A stretch of DNA of 64,000 bases from Gimesia aquarii (GCF_007748175.1 NZ_CP037422.1:2191231-2255230); one strand, 5' to 3'. Counted from the stretch's first letter, positions 10,488 through 20,025 are shown. The notes: generated by a model not told the origin, from the sequence alone. Numbers and translations are program-made.

Positions 10488-10743
10488 AAACCCTACCCAC
10501 CATGATTAAAATCCAATGAATTTACACACAGGAAGTGTAGCGAGAACAAGCATGCTAAACAATTGATGATAAATCATAACCCTTAAATCCCGTATAAAAT
10601 GAGTGATCGTCAGTTTCCTGAGTACTTAATCTCCCCTTCAGGTTCAATGTACATACATACGAGTCTACACTTGCCTGCAGCCCCTCAAACGTGATAATGA
10701 ACTATGTGGCCAGAAGTTAACATCACCCTTGAAAAATCAGATA

Positions 10744-12267
10744 ATGATTGCGACCCGTTTTATGGGCAACTTGCGTTTTTTAATTGCACCTTCTCAAGTA
10801 CCTGAAGACTGGTCTGATCTTCATCGCGCGTATCTGAACGCTGTTGACGGAAGGGTGTTTCCCACGCGGGTTGAAGTGGATGGAAATCTTCTGACCTTTC
10901 GCCGTCAAACATCACAAAGCTGCAAACTCAACATCGTCTGGCAGATTAACAACTTTGGACGACCCGTGATTAGAACCGCTTCACTACCAGAGCGGGAAGA
11001 ACCATATGTGCTGCTGCTGGAATTAGCCCGCGGTAAAATCTCTACATTAAAAGACCAGCTCAGTGCATGGCAAGTTGCTGGCTTGAATATACCCGATGCG
11101 CTCTGGACTTTACATAATGAAGCATTCTCTGCCTTCGCGCAGGCAGCTGTAGCCCAGGATCATTTAGAAGAATGTTCAAAACTGGCAAGTGTCGCATTAC
11201 AGAAAGCGCACGCTGCAGCTGAAATGCTAACTCAACTTTATGCGCGACAGCGATTGGCCATTCTCCACCAGCGCTCTCAGGCAATGAAACTCCCTGTTTC
11301 ACTTGGCTGTAATCTAGGTGAGTTTATCCCCAACAAACAAGAAAGTCAGCTGATCTGTCAGGCATTTGATGCCGCCAATACCGATTTGATTAACTGGAAA
11401 CTCATCGAGCCGATTGAGGGAGATCAGAACTGGGAATTATGTGATCAACAGGTCGACTGGTGCGAAAAAAATCATCTACTCATTCGCGGAGGATGTTTGC
11501 TGGATTTTGCCCCGCATGGTTTACCAGATTGGCTTGAATCCTGGAAGCTGGACATGGTTAACTTCCAGAGCATTATTTCACATTTCATCGAAACTGCCAT
11601 CACTCGATATTCCGGAAGCATTCGAATCTGGACAATGGTTTCTTCCATGAATACGGGAGGAGTCTTTGGATTAAACGAAGAAACCCGCCTGACGTTGACC
11701 GCGCGGGCTATTGAAGTTGCCAAAAAAACCGATGATTCGATTCAGTGCTTCATCAGAGTAGAACAACCCTGGGGAGACTATCTCTCGAAAGGGCAACATC
11801 AGTTATCACCGATGCAGTTTGTGGATGCCATTGATCGGCTGGGTGTCGGTCTTTCTGGAATCGATCTGGAACTTAGTATTGGCTACCATCCCAATGGCTC
11901 TCACCATCATGATTTACTGGATATTTCCAAGCTGATTGATAAATGGAGCGTACTAAATCTGCCTTTACATATTACTCTCGCTTTTCCCAGTAGTGACACA
12001 GTTGAGGAAGAAGCCCATCCTGGCATGTCAACCGTACAGACAAATCAATGGAAAACAGACTGGTCAGAAGCAGCACAAGCAGAATGGATTGACTTATACC
12101 TGCCTTTGCTCCTGGCTAAACCTGCGGTTACGGGTGTGTATTGGTCCCGATTTAGAGATCAAGATGCCCGACGATTCCCACACTCTGGCCTCATCAACAG
12201 CGAGGGACAAGCCAAGCCAGCTTTGCAAACGATTAGCAAATATCACAAACAATATTGGCGATCCTGA
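10744..12267 (+). CDS. GH10-like barrel protein, probably non-canonical active site
   Basis: The start is uncertain: the ATG at 10744 or 10762 is possible, and the longest frame starts at a TTG. No strong Shine-Dalgarno is seen. The N-terminal 170 residues are unlike known domains. From about 190 on, the layout recalls glycoside hydrolase family 10 barrels: NWKLIEP..NWELCDQQVDWCEKNHLLIRG parallels the GH10 W-K-x-x-E-P/D-x-x-V-x-W-x pattern. The canonical WDVVNE acid/base segment reads IWTMVSSMN, and no clear nucleophile TEFD is seen. No signal peptide is visible, so it may be cytoplasmic. The fold is inferred; function unknown. Confidence 0.6.
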   Translation: MIATRFMGNLRFLIAPSQVPEDWSDLHRAYLNAVDGRVFPTRVEVDGNLLTFRRQTSQSCKLNIVWQINNFGRPVIRTASLPEREEPYVLLLELARGKISTLKDQLSAWQVAGLNIPDALWTLHNEAFSAFAQAAVAQDHLEECSKLASVALQKAHAAAEMLTQLYARQRLAILHQRSQAMKLPVSLGCNLGEFIPNKQESQLICQAFDAANTDLINWKLIEPIEGDQNWELCDQQVDWCEKNHLLIRGGCLLDFAPHGLPDWLESWKLDMVNFQSIISHFIETAITRYSGSIRIWTMVSSMNTGGVFGLNEETRLTLTARAIEVAKKTDDSIQCFIRVEQPWGDYLSKGQHQLSPMQFVDAIDRLGVGLSGIDLELSIGYHPNGSHHHDLLDISKLIDKWSVLNLPLHITLAFPSSDTVEEEAHPGMSTVQTNQWKTDWSEAAQAEWIDLYLPLLLAKPAVTGVYWSRFRDQDARRFPHSGLINSEGQAKPALQTISKYHKQYWRS

Positions 12268-12339
12268 ATTCATACTTTTTCGCAAATAAGCGATTCTGCT
12301 CTCAGTCGAAAATTCTCGACCTACTTGTTATCATGCTAG

Positions 12340-12373
12340 CAGATGCGAATTTGATTTCACAAATTCACATCTG
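12340..12373 (+). terminator. Terminator after the GH10-like gene
   Basis: CAGATG and GAATTTG (12340-12353) pair with CAAATTC and CATCTG (12360-12373), with one mismatch between the two blocks, followed by TTTT. It lies about 70 bases after the stop codon. Confidence 0.6.
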
Positions 12374-12450
12374 TTTTAGGACATTTTAATTCTGTAAATA
12401 ATAACGGAATTTTCTGTTTCGTTATTCTCCTCTTCTTGAAGGATCCCCCA

Positions 12451-12936
12451 ATGGTTACTGAAAGCAATGTGCCAGAAGTTGGCAAGCGAGCCCCTGCTTT
12501 TAATCTTCCTGCTTACCCTGAAGGAAAAGTTCGTTTAAGCCAGTACAAAGGCGAAAAGAATGTACTACTTTACTTTTACCCCAAAGACAATACACCCGGA
12601 TGTACTACCGAGTCCTGCGATTTCCGAGATCAGTCTTCCACATTCGAACGAAATGATACTGTCATTCTGGGAGTCAGCCCGGACTCAGTTGCTTCGCATG
12701 AAAAATTTGCGACAAAATTTGAGTTGCCATTTATTCTTTTAGCAGACGAAAATCATGAAATTGCTGAGAAGTACGGTGTCTGGGTTGAAAAAATGAATTA
12801 CGGCAAAAAATACATGGGAATCCAGCGTTCCACGTTCTTAATTAATAAGGAAGGCAAGATCGCCGCTGTTTGGCCCAAAGTGAAAGTCAAGGGACACGTT
12901 GCTGAAGTCGCAGAAGCTCTCAAGGAGTTAGATTAA
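12451..12936 (+). CDS. bcp: Bcp-type thioredoxin-dependent peroxiredoxin
   Basis: The protein has 161 residues from the ATG at 12451, preceded by GAAGGAT. The upstream in-frame codon is TTG. It reduces hydroperoxides using thioredoxin. The peroxidatic site is PGCTTESCDFRD with Cys51 and a second Cys at 56. This C-x4-C spacing is that of atypical 2-Cys Bcp/PrxQ enzymes. FYPKDNTPG before the site and GIQRSTFLI near the C-terminus are family-typical. No signal peptide is seen, so it is cytoplasmic. It converges on the lipid A operon across 51 bases that hold a hairpin. Confidence 0.95.
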   Translation: MVTESNVPEVGKRAPAFNLPAYPEGKVRLSQYKGEKNVLLYFYPKDNTPGCTTESCDFRDQSSTFERNDTVILGVSPDSVASHEKFATKFELPFILLADENHEIAEKYGVWVEKMNYGKKYMGIQRSTFLINKEGKIAAVWPKVKVKGHVAEVAEALKELD

Positions 12937-12975
12937 ACGCATCTCTCTTCATGTCTGGAAAAAAGGCGAACATCT

Positions 12976-13002
12976 CGCATGGTTGGTTTAACCAGCCATG
13001 CG
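12976..13002 (-). terminator. Hairpin overlapping the end of the lipid A operon
   Basis: CGCATGG (12976-12982) pairs with CCATGCG (12996-13002), with TGGT/ACCA inside. The stem spans the stop codon of the oxidoreductase gene. On the minus strand a T-rich stretch follows after about ten bases. It is probably a shared terminator for the convergent bcp and lpx units. Confidence 0.5.
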
Positions 13003-14064
13003 GCGCTCCTCTGCAGGAAACTGGATAAACGGACCAATGGCCCCCTGTTGACTTCCCTCCCACTCATGGCGGTTGACAGCTTCTAACACCTGTTCCGCAA
13101 CCTGCATCGCCTCGATTGCCTGTGCACCGCCTACTAAAGGTTCTGAGTTGGACCGAATGGCGTCCACAAAACTAGTCAATTCTGCAGTTAATGCGTCTGC
13201 CGATGAAACTTTTGGGGAATCCACCTTCAGAAAAGTGCCAAACACATCCTGTTTCAAAGCTTCGAGATTTGCCCCTGTTTTTCGCGCGCGTTCAAGGGGC
13301 GGCGTTCCGTACAAAAGCGTTTCCGAAGGTTGATATGAGGTCACTTCCCGACTGGTAAAATCAACATTAACACAACCAGAGGTACCCCAAATTTGCATTG
13401 TCCGTTTAGCGGAAGGACAGATTCTGCTCGCAGTCAAATCTGCGATGCAACCATTCTGGAAACGCAAGCGAGCCTGAACCGCATCTTCGTTTTCGCCCAT
13501 TACAGAAACACCAAAGGCTTCGACATTTCGAACTTGAGAATTTACCACAGAAAGTACCAGATCAATGTCGTGAATCAGTAAATCATGAATCACACCAATA
13601 TCCGTTGACCGAAACGTATAAGGGCTGACACGCTCGCTACGAATAAAACGTGGATTTGAACAACGTTCAAATGCAGCCTGTGTTGCTGGATTAAACCGTT
13701 CTACATGGCCAATTTGAAGTAGTGTATCATGAGCCTCGGCAATCCGCACCAATTCTTCAGCTTCCTGCAGATTGCATGCGATTGGTTTTTCCACAAGAAC
13801 GGGAATCTCCCGAGATAAAAACTCACTTGCCACAGCCAAATGAGCCTGTGTGGGAACTGCCAGTGAAACGGCCTCAGCTTCCTCAAATAATTCGCGATAA
13901 TCTGAAACCCATCGACAACCATTCTGCTCGGCAATCGCCTGCCCCTGATCCGGGTTTGTGTCTGCGACAGCAATTAGACTCACGCCCTCAATTCCAGCCA
14001 AAATTCTGGCGTGATGGCGACCTAATGCTCCTACTCCGACTACGGCGACTTTTAATAAGCTCAT
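12988..14064 (-). CDS. Gfo/Idh/MocA oxidoreductase, candidate UDP-GlcNAc 3-dehydrogenase
   Basis: This 358-residue protein has an N-terminal Rossmann fold with VAVVGVGALGRHHAR. It also has VLVEKPIA (catalytic-region Lys of the family), GHVERFNPA, and the segment SPYTFRSTDIGVIHDLLIHD. Oxidoreductases with these segments sit beside lpxA in many bacteria. In Acidithiobacillus and Leptospira, GnnA of this superfamily oxidises the 3-OH of UDP-GlcNAc for amide-linked lipid A. Its ATG overlaps the lpxA stop as ATGA (14061-14064), indicating translational coupling. GnnA function is inferred from context, not proven. A GnnB-type aminotransferase is not in this operon. Confidence 0.85.
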   Translation of the reverse strand: MSLLKVAVVGVGALGRHHARILAGIEGVSLIAVADTNPDQGQAIAEQNGCRWVSDYRELFEEAEAVSLAVPTQAHLAVASEFLSREIPVLVEKPIACNLQEAEELVRIAEAHDTLLQIGHVERFNPATQAAFERCSNPRFIRSERVSPYTFRSTDIGVIHDLLIHDIDLVLSVVNSQVRNVEAFGVSVMGENEDAVQARLRFQNGCIADLTASRICPSAKRTMQIWGTSGCVNVDFTSREVTSYQPSETLLYGTPPLERARKTGANLEALKQDVFGTFLKVDSPKVSSADALTAELTSFVDAIRSNSEPLVGGAQAIEAMQVAEQVLEAVNRHEWEGSQQGAIGPFIQFPAEERRMAG

Positions 14065-14927
14065 GCTGCTCTCCGTGTTGAATTCTGATCGTTCTCATCA
14101 GGTGTAAATTTGGCGTTCCGAGCTGCTTCTTCACGACCTCGACCGGCCTTACTACCCTTAATGCTTTCAAGATGTTCAAATAATGCATTCAATGTGAACG
14201 GAATCACTCCTTCTAATTCCTGACTGAAAATTTCTCGTACCTCATCCAGCTTTTTGTTTTTTCGATAAATCAATCGATGAGCTTTGCGAACTGCGGCAAC
14301 AGAACTTTCTGAAATACCCGCGCGCTGCATACCCACCATGTTGACTGTACGGACTCGGAATTCATCCGAACCGGTGCAGATCATATATGGTGGCACATCG
14401 ATCGTCGCTCGTGCTGCCCCTGTAATAAAGGCGAGCGTTCCGATCGTACAAAACTGATGCACGACCGTATTTCCCGATATAATCGCCCGGTCATGCACAT
14501 GTACATGACCGCCAATCAGGACTCCGTTCACCAGAGTCACATTATCAAAAATATGACAATTATGAGCCACATGGGAGTTACAGAGAAACGTATTTCGGTT
14601 TCCAATCCGCGTACAGTGGTCTTCTTTCTCTGCACCTCGATGAACGGTGCAACCTTCCCGAAAAAGATTATCATCGCCGATCTCAAGTCTGGTTGGTGCC
14701 CCGGAATATCCTGCATCCTGTGGTTCTGCACCAATCACTGAGGTTGGAAAAAAACGATTTCTCTCACCAATGTTTGTATGGCCTGTAATGGAAACATGGC
14801 TATCTAAAACAGATCCCTTTCCAATTCTCACATTAGGGCCAACGTGGCAAAACGGCCCGATCGAAACATCTTCACCTATTTCTGCTTTAGGATCGACGTA
14901 GGAGAGATTTGAAATATTTGTCGACAT
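14061..14927 (-). CDS. lpxA: Acyl-ACP--UDP-N-acetylglucosamine O-acyltransferase
   Basis: LpxA performs the first acylation of lipid A synthesis in the cytoplasm. I chose the ATG at 14927 (AGGA eight bases upstream); longer in-frame starts lack a ribosome site. The protein has about 288 residues and the left-handed beta-helix hexapeptide pattern (SIGPFCHVGPNVRIG and so on). The active-site region NSHVAHNC places the catalytic His near 122. VVHQFCTIG and DVPPYMICTGS are characteristic, and the helical C-terminal domain has HRLIYRKNKKLDEVR. A charged tail of about 25 residues exceeds the usual 262. It is third in the skp-lpxC-lpxA-oxidoreductase operon. Confidence 0.93.
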   Translation of the reverse strand: MSTNISNLSYVDPKAEIGEDVSIGPFCHVGPNVRIGKGSVLDSHVSITGHTNIGERNRFFPTSVIGAEPQDAGYSGAPTRLEIGDDNLFREGCTVHRGAEKEDHCTRIGNRNTFLCNSHVAHNCHIFDNVTLVNGVLIGGHVHVHDRAIISGNTVVHQFCTIGTLAFITGAARATIDVPPYMICTGSDEFRVRTVNMVGMQRAGISESSVAAVRKAHRLIYRKNKKLDEVREIFSQELEGVIPFTLNALFEHLESIKGSKAGRGREEAARNAKFTPDENDQNSTRRAA

Positions 14928-15011
14928 GTCTGACATCCTAAAAAATTTATAGTCAATGAGCTGCCTGAATGTGAATGAAATAGTGCCAAAATTCAACTAG
15001 TATTTGTAACT

Positions 15012-15893
15012 TCAGGCAATCTTCCATGCTGCTTCCGATGAAATTATTTGATGAGTCGATTTTATTTTTTTGATCAACTCGCGATTCAGAGCATGTCCCG
15101 ACTGATTCGCACAGAAATAACCATACAAGTCACAACCAATCAAAGCAAAATCACCCAGACAATCTAATATTTTGTGGCGAACACATTCATCTAATGTTCT
15201 TAATTCATTATCAACGACACCCTGTTCTCCCAGTACCAGCAAATCTCCCGCTGAAAGGCGTAATCCATACCCCAGACTTCGCATCGTTTCGACTTCGTCT
15301 TCCAACACAAAAGTCCGCGAGAATGCCAACTGTTTCATCCAGGTTTCCGGATTGATTTCCAGAGTCAGGCACTGGGGAGGGATGGGCGAATCTTCGCCAT
15401 AATTCAAATAGTAACCAATGGCCAACACTGAACGATTTAACGGCTTCGCCTGGATAAAACTTCCTGTATCATCTTCAACCGAGACAGGTTGCCCGATGCA
15501 AATTAAATCTCGTTTAAAAGGTTGTTCGACTATACCTGCTTCCAGGAGTTCAATTGAAAGTTCCTGTGAAGAACCGTCAAAGCAGGGTGCCTCGGGAGCA
15601 TTAATTTCAATACGGCAGTTATCAATACGTAATCCCGCCAATGCAGCCATGACATGTTCGATCATCTCGACCGATGCCCCTTGATATTCAATTGCCGTTC
15701 GCCTCTGTTTGAATACTGCATTTTGGATCAATGCCGGAATTGGCTTTGAATCCACCAGGTCGGTTCGAATAAATTGAATACCATGATTTTCCGGGGCCGG
15801 ACAAAAACGAATTTTTACATCAGCATTGGTAAAAATTCCGACGCCACTACATTCTATTGATCTGGCTAGCGTTCTCTGATTCCGAGTCTGCAT
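15012..15893 (-). CDS. lpxC: UDP-3-O-acyl-N-acetylglucosamine deacetylase
   Basis: LpxC is a zinc amidase and the committed step of lipid A synthesis. The protein has 293 residues. Zinc ligands are visible: His80 in MIEHVMAALAGL, and His240 and Asp244 in RHKILDCLGDF. The catalytic His267 is in SGHALN. GGAG lies six bases before the ATG. It is not the FabZ-fused form seen in some phyla. It lies 84 bases upstream of the chosen lpxA start on the same strand, consistent with one transcript. Confidence 0.95.
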   Translation of the reverse strand: MQTRNQRTLARSIECSGVGIFTNADVKIRFCPAPENHGIQFIRTDLVDSKPIPALIQNAVFKQRRTAIEYQGASVEMIEHVMAALAGLRIDNCRIEINAPEAPCFDGSSQELSIELLEAGIVEQPFKRDLICIGQPVSVEDDTGSFIQAKPLNRSVLAIGYYLNYGEDSPIPPQCLTLEINPETWMKQLAFSRTFVLEDEVETMRSLGYGLRLSAGDLLVLGEQGVVDNELRTLDECVRHKILDCLGDFALIGCDLYGYFCANQSGHALNRELIKKIKSTHQIISSEAAWKIA

Positions 15894-16008
15894 TGCCTAC
15901 TCCTTCGATGGCGCAAATGAACCTGTCGCCAAGAAAAAATCGCAAAAAGGATGCAGGCAGGACTGACTCCTGCGCTACATCCAATGGGAGTGGTCAGATA
16001 CGAATCGC

Positions 16009-16674
16009 TTAGCGATTTGTACTTGTCTTTGGTCGACTTGTTGAACGAGTCGGTGTCCCTGAACCTGATGATTTGGGCTTGTAACTTCGGTTGAGGTAGT
16101 CCAAAACAGAGAGCGTAATATCATCATCTGCACGATGAAAAACAACCTGACGATTCATGCCTTGAATCAATTTCTTTGGATCATCAGTATCGAGATTTTC
16201 CCGATTAAACCGCATGATCAAAGTATAATTATAGATTTTGGCGTACTTCTTGACTGTGTCTGTCACTTCCATATAAATGGTGTGATAGATACGAGATTCT
16301 TTACGCAGGAAGTCACGTTGAGCAACTTTGCGAAACGCTTCAAAGTCAGAAGCAGCCTGTGCCAATTGCTTCTCGCGTGCTAAGTATTCAGGGCTTCCTT
16401 GTTTGAAATCTTGCATTTCTTTTTGCACAGCCTGAATTTGCTCGGCCATGGCTTTTGCTTTGGCATCACTTTGCTGAATCTCTGTTTTTAATTCTTCACG
16501 TAATGCGGTAAATTTTTCATAATGCTTGAACACATGAGCCATATCAATCAGGCCAACTTTGTGCTCGACTGTTTTTGAATTGCCTGTATTGCCTTGTGCA
16601 GACGCTGTTTCAGTGAAACAGGCTAAACAAGCGATAATGGCAATCACCGAAACTGATACTAATAACTTTTTCAC
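16009..16674 (-). CDS. skp: OmpH/Skp-family periplasmic chaperone
   Basis: This 221-residue protein starts at a GTG, with AGGAG about eleven bases upstream. The signal peptide KKLLVSVSVIAIIACLACF is followed by an OmpH-type domain: VGLIDMAHVFKHYEKF, then a long charged coiled coil (about 60-130) with EQIQAVQKEMQDFKQGSPEY. Skp holds outer-membrane proteins in the periplasm. The C-terminal 25 residues are Ser/Thr-rich. It leads the lipid A operon, as skp and lpx genes often cluster in other bacteria, though bamA is absent. This supports a Gram-negative-type outer membrane. Confidence 0.85.
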   Translation of the reverse strand: MKKLLVSVSVIAIIACLACFTETASAQGNTGNSKTVEHKVGLIDMAHVFKHYEKFTALREELKTEIQQSDAKAKAMAEQIQAVQKEMQDFKQGSPEYLAREKQLAQAASDFEAFRKVAQRDFLRKESRIYHTIYMEVTDTVKKYAKIYNYTLIMRFNRENLDTDDPKKLIQGMNRQVVFHRADDDITLSVLDYLNRSYKPKSSGSGTPTRSTSRPKTSTNR

Positions 16675-17228
16675 GACCGAAGCACTCCTTTGCAGAATGG
16701 ACCACTCTCCGTAGTGGTAATCAAACGAACTAAAATATTTTCTTGATTGGATGACGATCTTGAACTCAGCCTTTGGATATCAATTTCGTTATCAATCTCT
16801 GGGAAATGGTGTATTAATCTTGTAAGGTACAGCCGTTGTCCTGTCATAGAACCAAGCTAACCATACGTAGGAGGACGATAATTTTGCATAGTTTGGATTT
16901 TACGTCAATACGAAAAAGTCTGCTTTCTCATTCATTTTGTACAACACCATTTATAATCTTACATAAAAATTGATTTGAGTGAGTTTCCGGCATATTCTGC
17001 TGATGATAAAAGGGGTTTTTTACGATCTATCCATTTTTTGGTCTTGCCATACTATCAAAATTGCGTTATCAATCGCTCCTCTTTCAATATCTCAAACTCT
17101 ACCTATCTCACACTTGAATCCATTTCCAAACGTGATTCAAAAGCAATTCGATTTACTCAATCACTCTCAACCACATCATTAAAATTTTTCAAATGGGCTG
17201 TTTAAAAGTCAGCACGGAGGCTTATTCC
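16675..17228. other. Divergent intergenic region skp / SH3 protein
   Basis: About 550 AT-rich bases lie between two divergent genes and must hold both promoters. An AGGAGG at 16869-16874 precedes only short frames with poor starts. I see no RNA gene or repeat. Confidence 0.5.
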
Positions 17229-18650
17229 ATGTGTCCGTTAGACCGCTGGATCCTGACACCTTTATTAATAACAGGGGTATTATTATGCCTCGCTGACGAA
17301 ACGTATGCGAAAAAACGCAAATTTCCTTACGAAGCAACAATTAACGCCGATGAAGCATTGGTAAGAAGTGGCAATGGTCGCCGTTATTACCCAACACTAA
17401 AACTCAAAAGAGGGAGCCGCGTTACCGTCCACAGGCATGACCCAGGTGGCTGGTTCATGATCACACCCCCTCAGGGGAGTTTCAGTTGGATTCGAGCTGA
17501 ATATGTTGAAAAAATTGGCCCCCGCCGAGGTCGCGTCACTGAAAACGGGGTTGTTGTGCGTGTAGGAAGTGCTTTTAATGAATCGCGCGATGTGGAACAG
17601 ATTCGTCTCTCAAAAAATGATGAAGTCACAATTCTGGGTAGCAAAAATATTCAAACAGAATTTGGCCGAGTGTTGATGCTTCAGATCAATCCACCTGTTG
17701 GCGAATGGCGATGGATGGAAGGTCACTTGTTGGTTCCTGCAAACCAATATCAACCCAGTAAAGGTGCTCCTGGCCCTGTAGATTCACCAATCGCAGGTAC
17801 CCAGAATGACCCTTTTAGTCAAAATGTCACTCAGAATGGCTCATCTTCTCCTAAACAGGAGATGATTAAAACTCCTACAGATGGCTCAGCACGACGCAGT
17901 CTACCTAAAGAAGATCAGATTGCCGCTGCCAAACAAGCGATTAAAACCATTGACATTCAGTTTCGCGCTATGATTGAGGCAGAACCAACTGCCTGGGATC
18001 TGGATGCGCTGGAAAAAGACTACAAGACATTACAACAAGAAATCACACATCCTGCCGTCGCCAGTAAAATTGATTTACGACTGGATGCAGTCGAACGCTA
18101 TCGTAAAGTGCAGGCTGAATATGAAGATTTTCTCAAGCTTGCTGAAGAAACCAGCAAACGTGATGCAGAACTGGTTTCAATGGCTCCCGATCAAAATAAG
18201 ACCAGCCGTTATCCTGATCCCAATACTGCTTCAGGTTCGGATTCTTTGATTCCTCCCACTCCTGAGCCAGCGAGTGAGCCAACCTTATCCGGCACACCAC
18301 TTCCGCAGCCCAGCGCACCAGCACCTGTACCTCCACAACAAAATACAACTCCGCCCTCACCAAAACCACCCGTTCAAAAACCCCGGTTTTCAGGGGCTGG
18401 TATCGTAAGACGTGTCAACAACGGTCGAAATGGAATGCCCACACATGCCCTGGTAACCCCAAGTGGACAGTTCCTCGCATATTTACAACCGATTTCCCCC
18501 CAGATCAATCTGGACGCCGTCCAGGGGCGTCCGATGGGAGTCACTGGCAAACGCTGGTTCCGCTCGGATTTGCGGGGTGACTTCATTCTTGTAGAATCGA
18601 TGACACAAGTGCGACTGCAGGCAGCTCCTGTTATCAGACCCGGACGATAA
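17229..18650 (+). CDS. Secreted protein with bacterial SH3 domains
   Basis: The start is the ATG at 17229, nine bases after GGAGG; an in-frame ATG at 17193 lacks this. A hydrophobic export segment (ILTPLLITGVLLCLA) leads. An SH3b domain follows (about 40-95; DEALVRSGNGRRYYPTLKLK), then a second, weaker SH3-like unit (about 100-165; NGVVVRVGSAFNESRDVEQI). Next come a charged helical region, a long Pro/Ser/Thr-rich linker and a conserved C-terminal block of about 90 residues. SH3b domains commonly bind cell-wall or envelope ligands. The protein is probably periplasmic; role unknown. A perfect hairpin closes the gene. Confidence 0.75.
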   Translation: MCPLDRWILTPLLITGVLLCLADETYAKKRKFPYEATINADEALVRSGNGRRYYPTLKLKRGSRVTVHRHDPGGWFMITPPQGSFSWIRAEYVEKIGPRRGRVTENGVVVRVGSAFNESRDVEQIRLSKNDEVTILGSKNIQTEFGRVLMLQINPPVGEWRWMEGHLLVPANQYQPSKGAPGPVDSPIAGTQNDPFSQNVTQNGSSSPKQEMIKTPTDGSARRSLPKEDQIAAAKQAIKTIDIQFRAMIEAEPTAWDLDALEKDYKTLQQEITHPAVASKIDLRLDAVERYRKVQAEYEDFLKLAEETSKRDAELVSMAPDQNKTSRYPDPNTASGSDSLIPPTPEPASEPTLSGTPLPQPSAPAPVPPQQNTTPPSPKPPVQKPRFSGAGIVRRVNNGRNGMPTHALVTPSGQFLAYLQPISPQINLDAVQGRPMGVTGKRWFRSDLRGDFILVESMTQVRLQAAPVIRPGR

Positions 18651-18679
18651 TCGAAAATCACGGTTCCCTCAGTTAACAC

Positions 18680-18717
18680 AAAAAGCACCTTGTTCAATAA
18701 TGAACAAGGTGCTTTTT
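18680..18717. terminator. Bidirectional terminator
   Basis: A perfect 17-bp stem (18680-18696 with 18701-18717) encloses a four-base loop. It starts with five A and ends with five T, so it works in both directions between the convergent SH3 and MFS genes. Confidence 0.9.
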
Positions 18718-18741
18718 AAACTTCATCAGAACAAAAGAGAA

Positions 18742-20025
18742 TCAGACCATTTCTTCAGTGCTGGCGGCTTTCGCCACATCCTCTTCGCTGACATCTTGAG
18801 CTCCCTTAGGATCGTCCTTAAACAGAATCATAAAGACGACCATAATTACAAAGGCTGCGACTGTCGGATAGATCCAGAAATCTTTCCAAGTCTCTAGTTT
18901 TGCTGCCCCTTCGCCTGTGACAATTGCATTGATTAAATTACCACTGATTAGTGCGCCGACAAGCATACCCACCCCTTGTGTCGCCAATACTAAAAATCCT
19001 TGTGCTTGTGCACGAATATCGGGGCCTGCTTTCTGATCAACATATATTTGCCCTGTGACAAAGAAAAAGTCGTAACAAATTCCGTGTAGCAGAATCCCGG
19101 CTATAATCATCCAGGCAACACCGTCAGAAGCACCTGCAGCAAACAAAGCATATCGAACAACCCAGGCGAACATGCCAAATAACAGCATCCGTTTCACACC
19201 GAGAGATTTGAAAAAGAGTGGCATCAGGACCATGAATAGAACTTCGGACATCTGACCAAAAGACATTTTGAATGCAGGATTTGCGATCCCCGCATCAGCA
19301 ACGAAAACAGGTGCATAGGCATAATATGCAGCCAACGGGATACAGATTAATAATGAACTCACTATAAATACTAGAAACGAACGATCCTTCAGAAGCGCCA
19401 GTGAGTCTAACCCTAAAATGTCGCGAACTGTGATCTTTTTTCCCTTAGCGGCTGGCGGTGTATGAGGTAATGTCAAGCTGTAAATTCCCATAATAACGCC
19501 AGCCCCGCCTGCAACAAGCAATGGAGTCGCTGTCTTATCTGCTCCCAGGACTTTACTGACAATAATGTTCGCTACAATCCATCCTAATGTTCCAAAAACA
19601 CGCACCAAAGGAAACCAGACTTCCTGATTCTTCAAATGAGAAAACGCGATGGAATTTGTTAGCCCCAAAGTTGGCATATAGCATAACATGTGTAACAAAA
19701 GTAGAAGAATGAAAGTGCCGCTTCCCGCCCCGTTCTCTCCAACAACATTAGGGGCATAGTAAAGTGCAGCCCCGCCTAAAATCATCAGTACTGCAAGGAC
19801 CCTTTCTGATGCAAAAAAACGATCTGCAATCATACCTAATATGAATGGGGAAATAATCGCGGCAATCGGACCAACGGTATATGCCCAGTAAATTGCGTTT
19901 CCCATCCCGTTGGCATCCATATAGTTTCCAACGGTTACGTACCATGCTCCCCAGACAAAGAACTCAAGGAACATCATAATTGAAAGTCGAATACCAATGG
20001 CTAAAGGTGATTGCTGTGATGACAT
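18742..20025 (-). CDS. MFS transporter, nucleoside:H+ symporter family
   Basis: This 427-residue protein has about twelve membrane helices. The N-terminus SIMMFLEFFVWGAWYVTVGNY and GMIADRFFASERVL match the NupG/XapB nucleoside:H+ symporter family. The DRFF segment between helices 2 and 3 corresponds to the MFS loop motif. Planctomycetes carry several members, sometimes next to sugar or nucleoside catabolism, but no such gene adjoins this one. Substrate is therefore a family-based guess. GGAGAAGGG lies upstream of the ATG. Confidence 0.85.
   Translation of the reverse strand: MSSQQSPLAIGIRLSIMMFLEFFVWGAWYVTVGNYMDANGMGNAIYWAYTVGPIAAIISPFILGMIADRFFASERVLAVLMILGGAALYYAPNVVGENGAGSGTFILLLLLHMLCYMPTLGLTNSIAFSHLKNQEVWFPLVRVFGTLGWIVANIIVSKVLGADKTATPLLVAGGAGVIMGIYSLTLPHTPPAAKGKKITVRDILGLDSLALLKDRSFLVFIVSSLLICIPLAAYYAYAPVFVADAGIANPAFKMSFGQMSEVLFMVLMPLFFKSLGVKRMLLFGMFAWVVRYALFAAGASDGVAWMIIAGILLHGICYDFFFVTGQIYVDQKAGPDIRAQAQGFLVLATQGVGMLVGALISGNLINAIVTGEGAAKLETWKDFWIYPTVAAFVIMVVFMILFKDDPKGAQDVSEEDVAKAASTEEMV

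Noticed and set aside
16869..16980. AGGAGG followed by a TTG-initiated frame of about 34 codons
   Set aside because: Poor start codon, AT-rich composition and no similarity; the purine run is likely chance.
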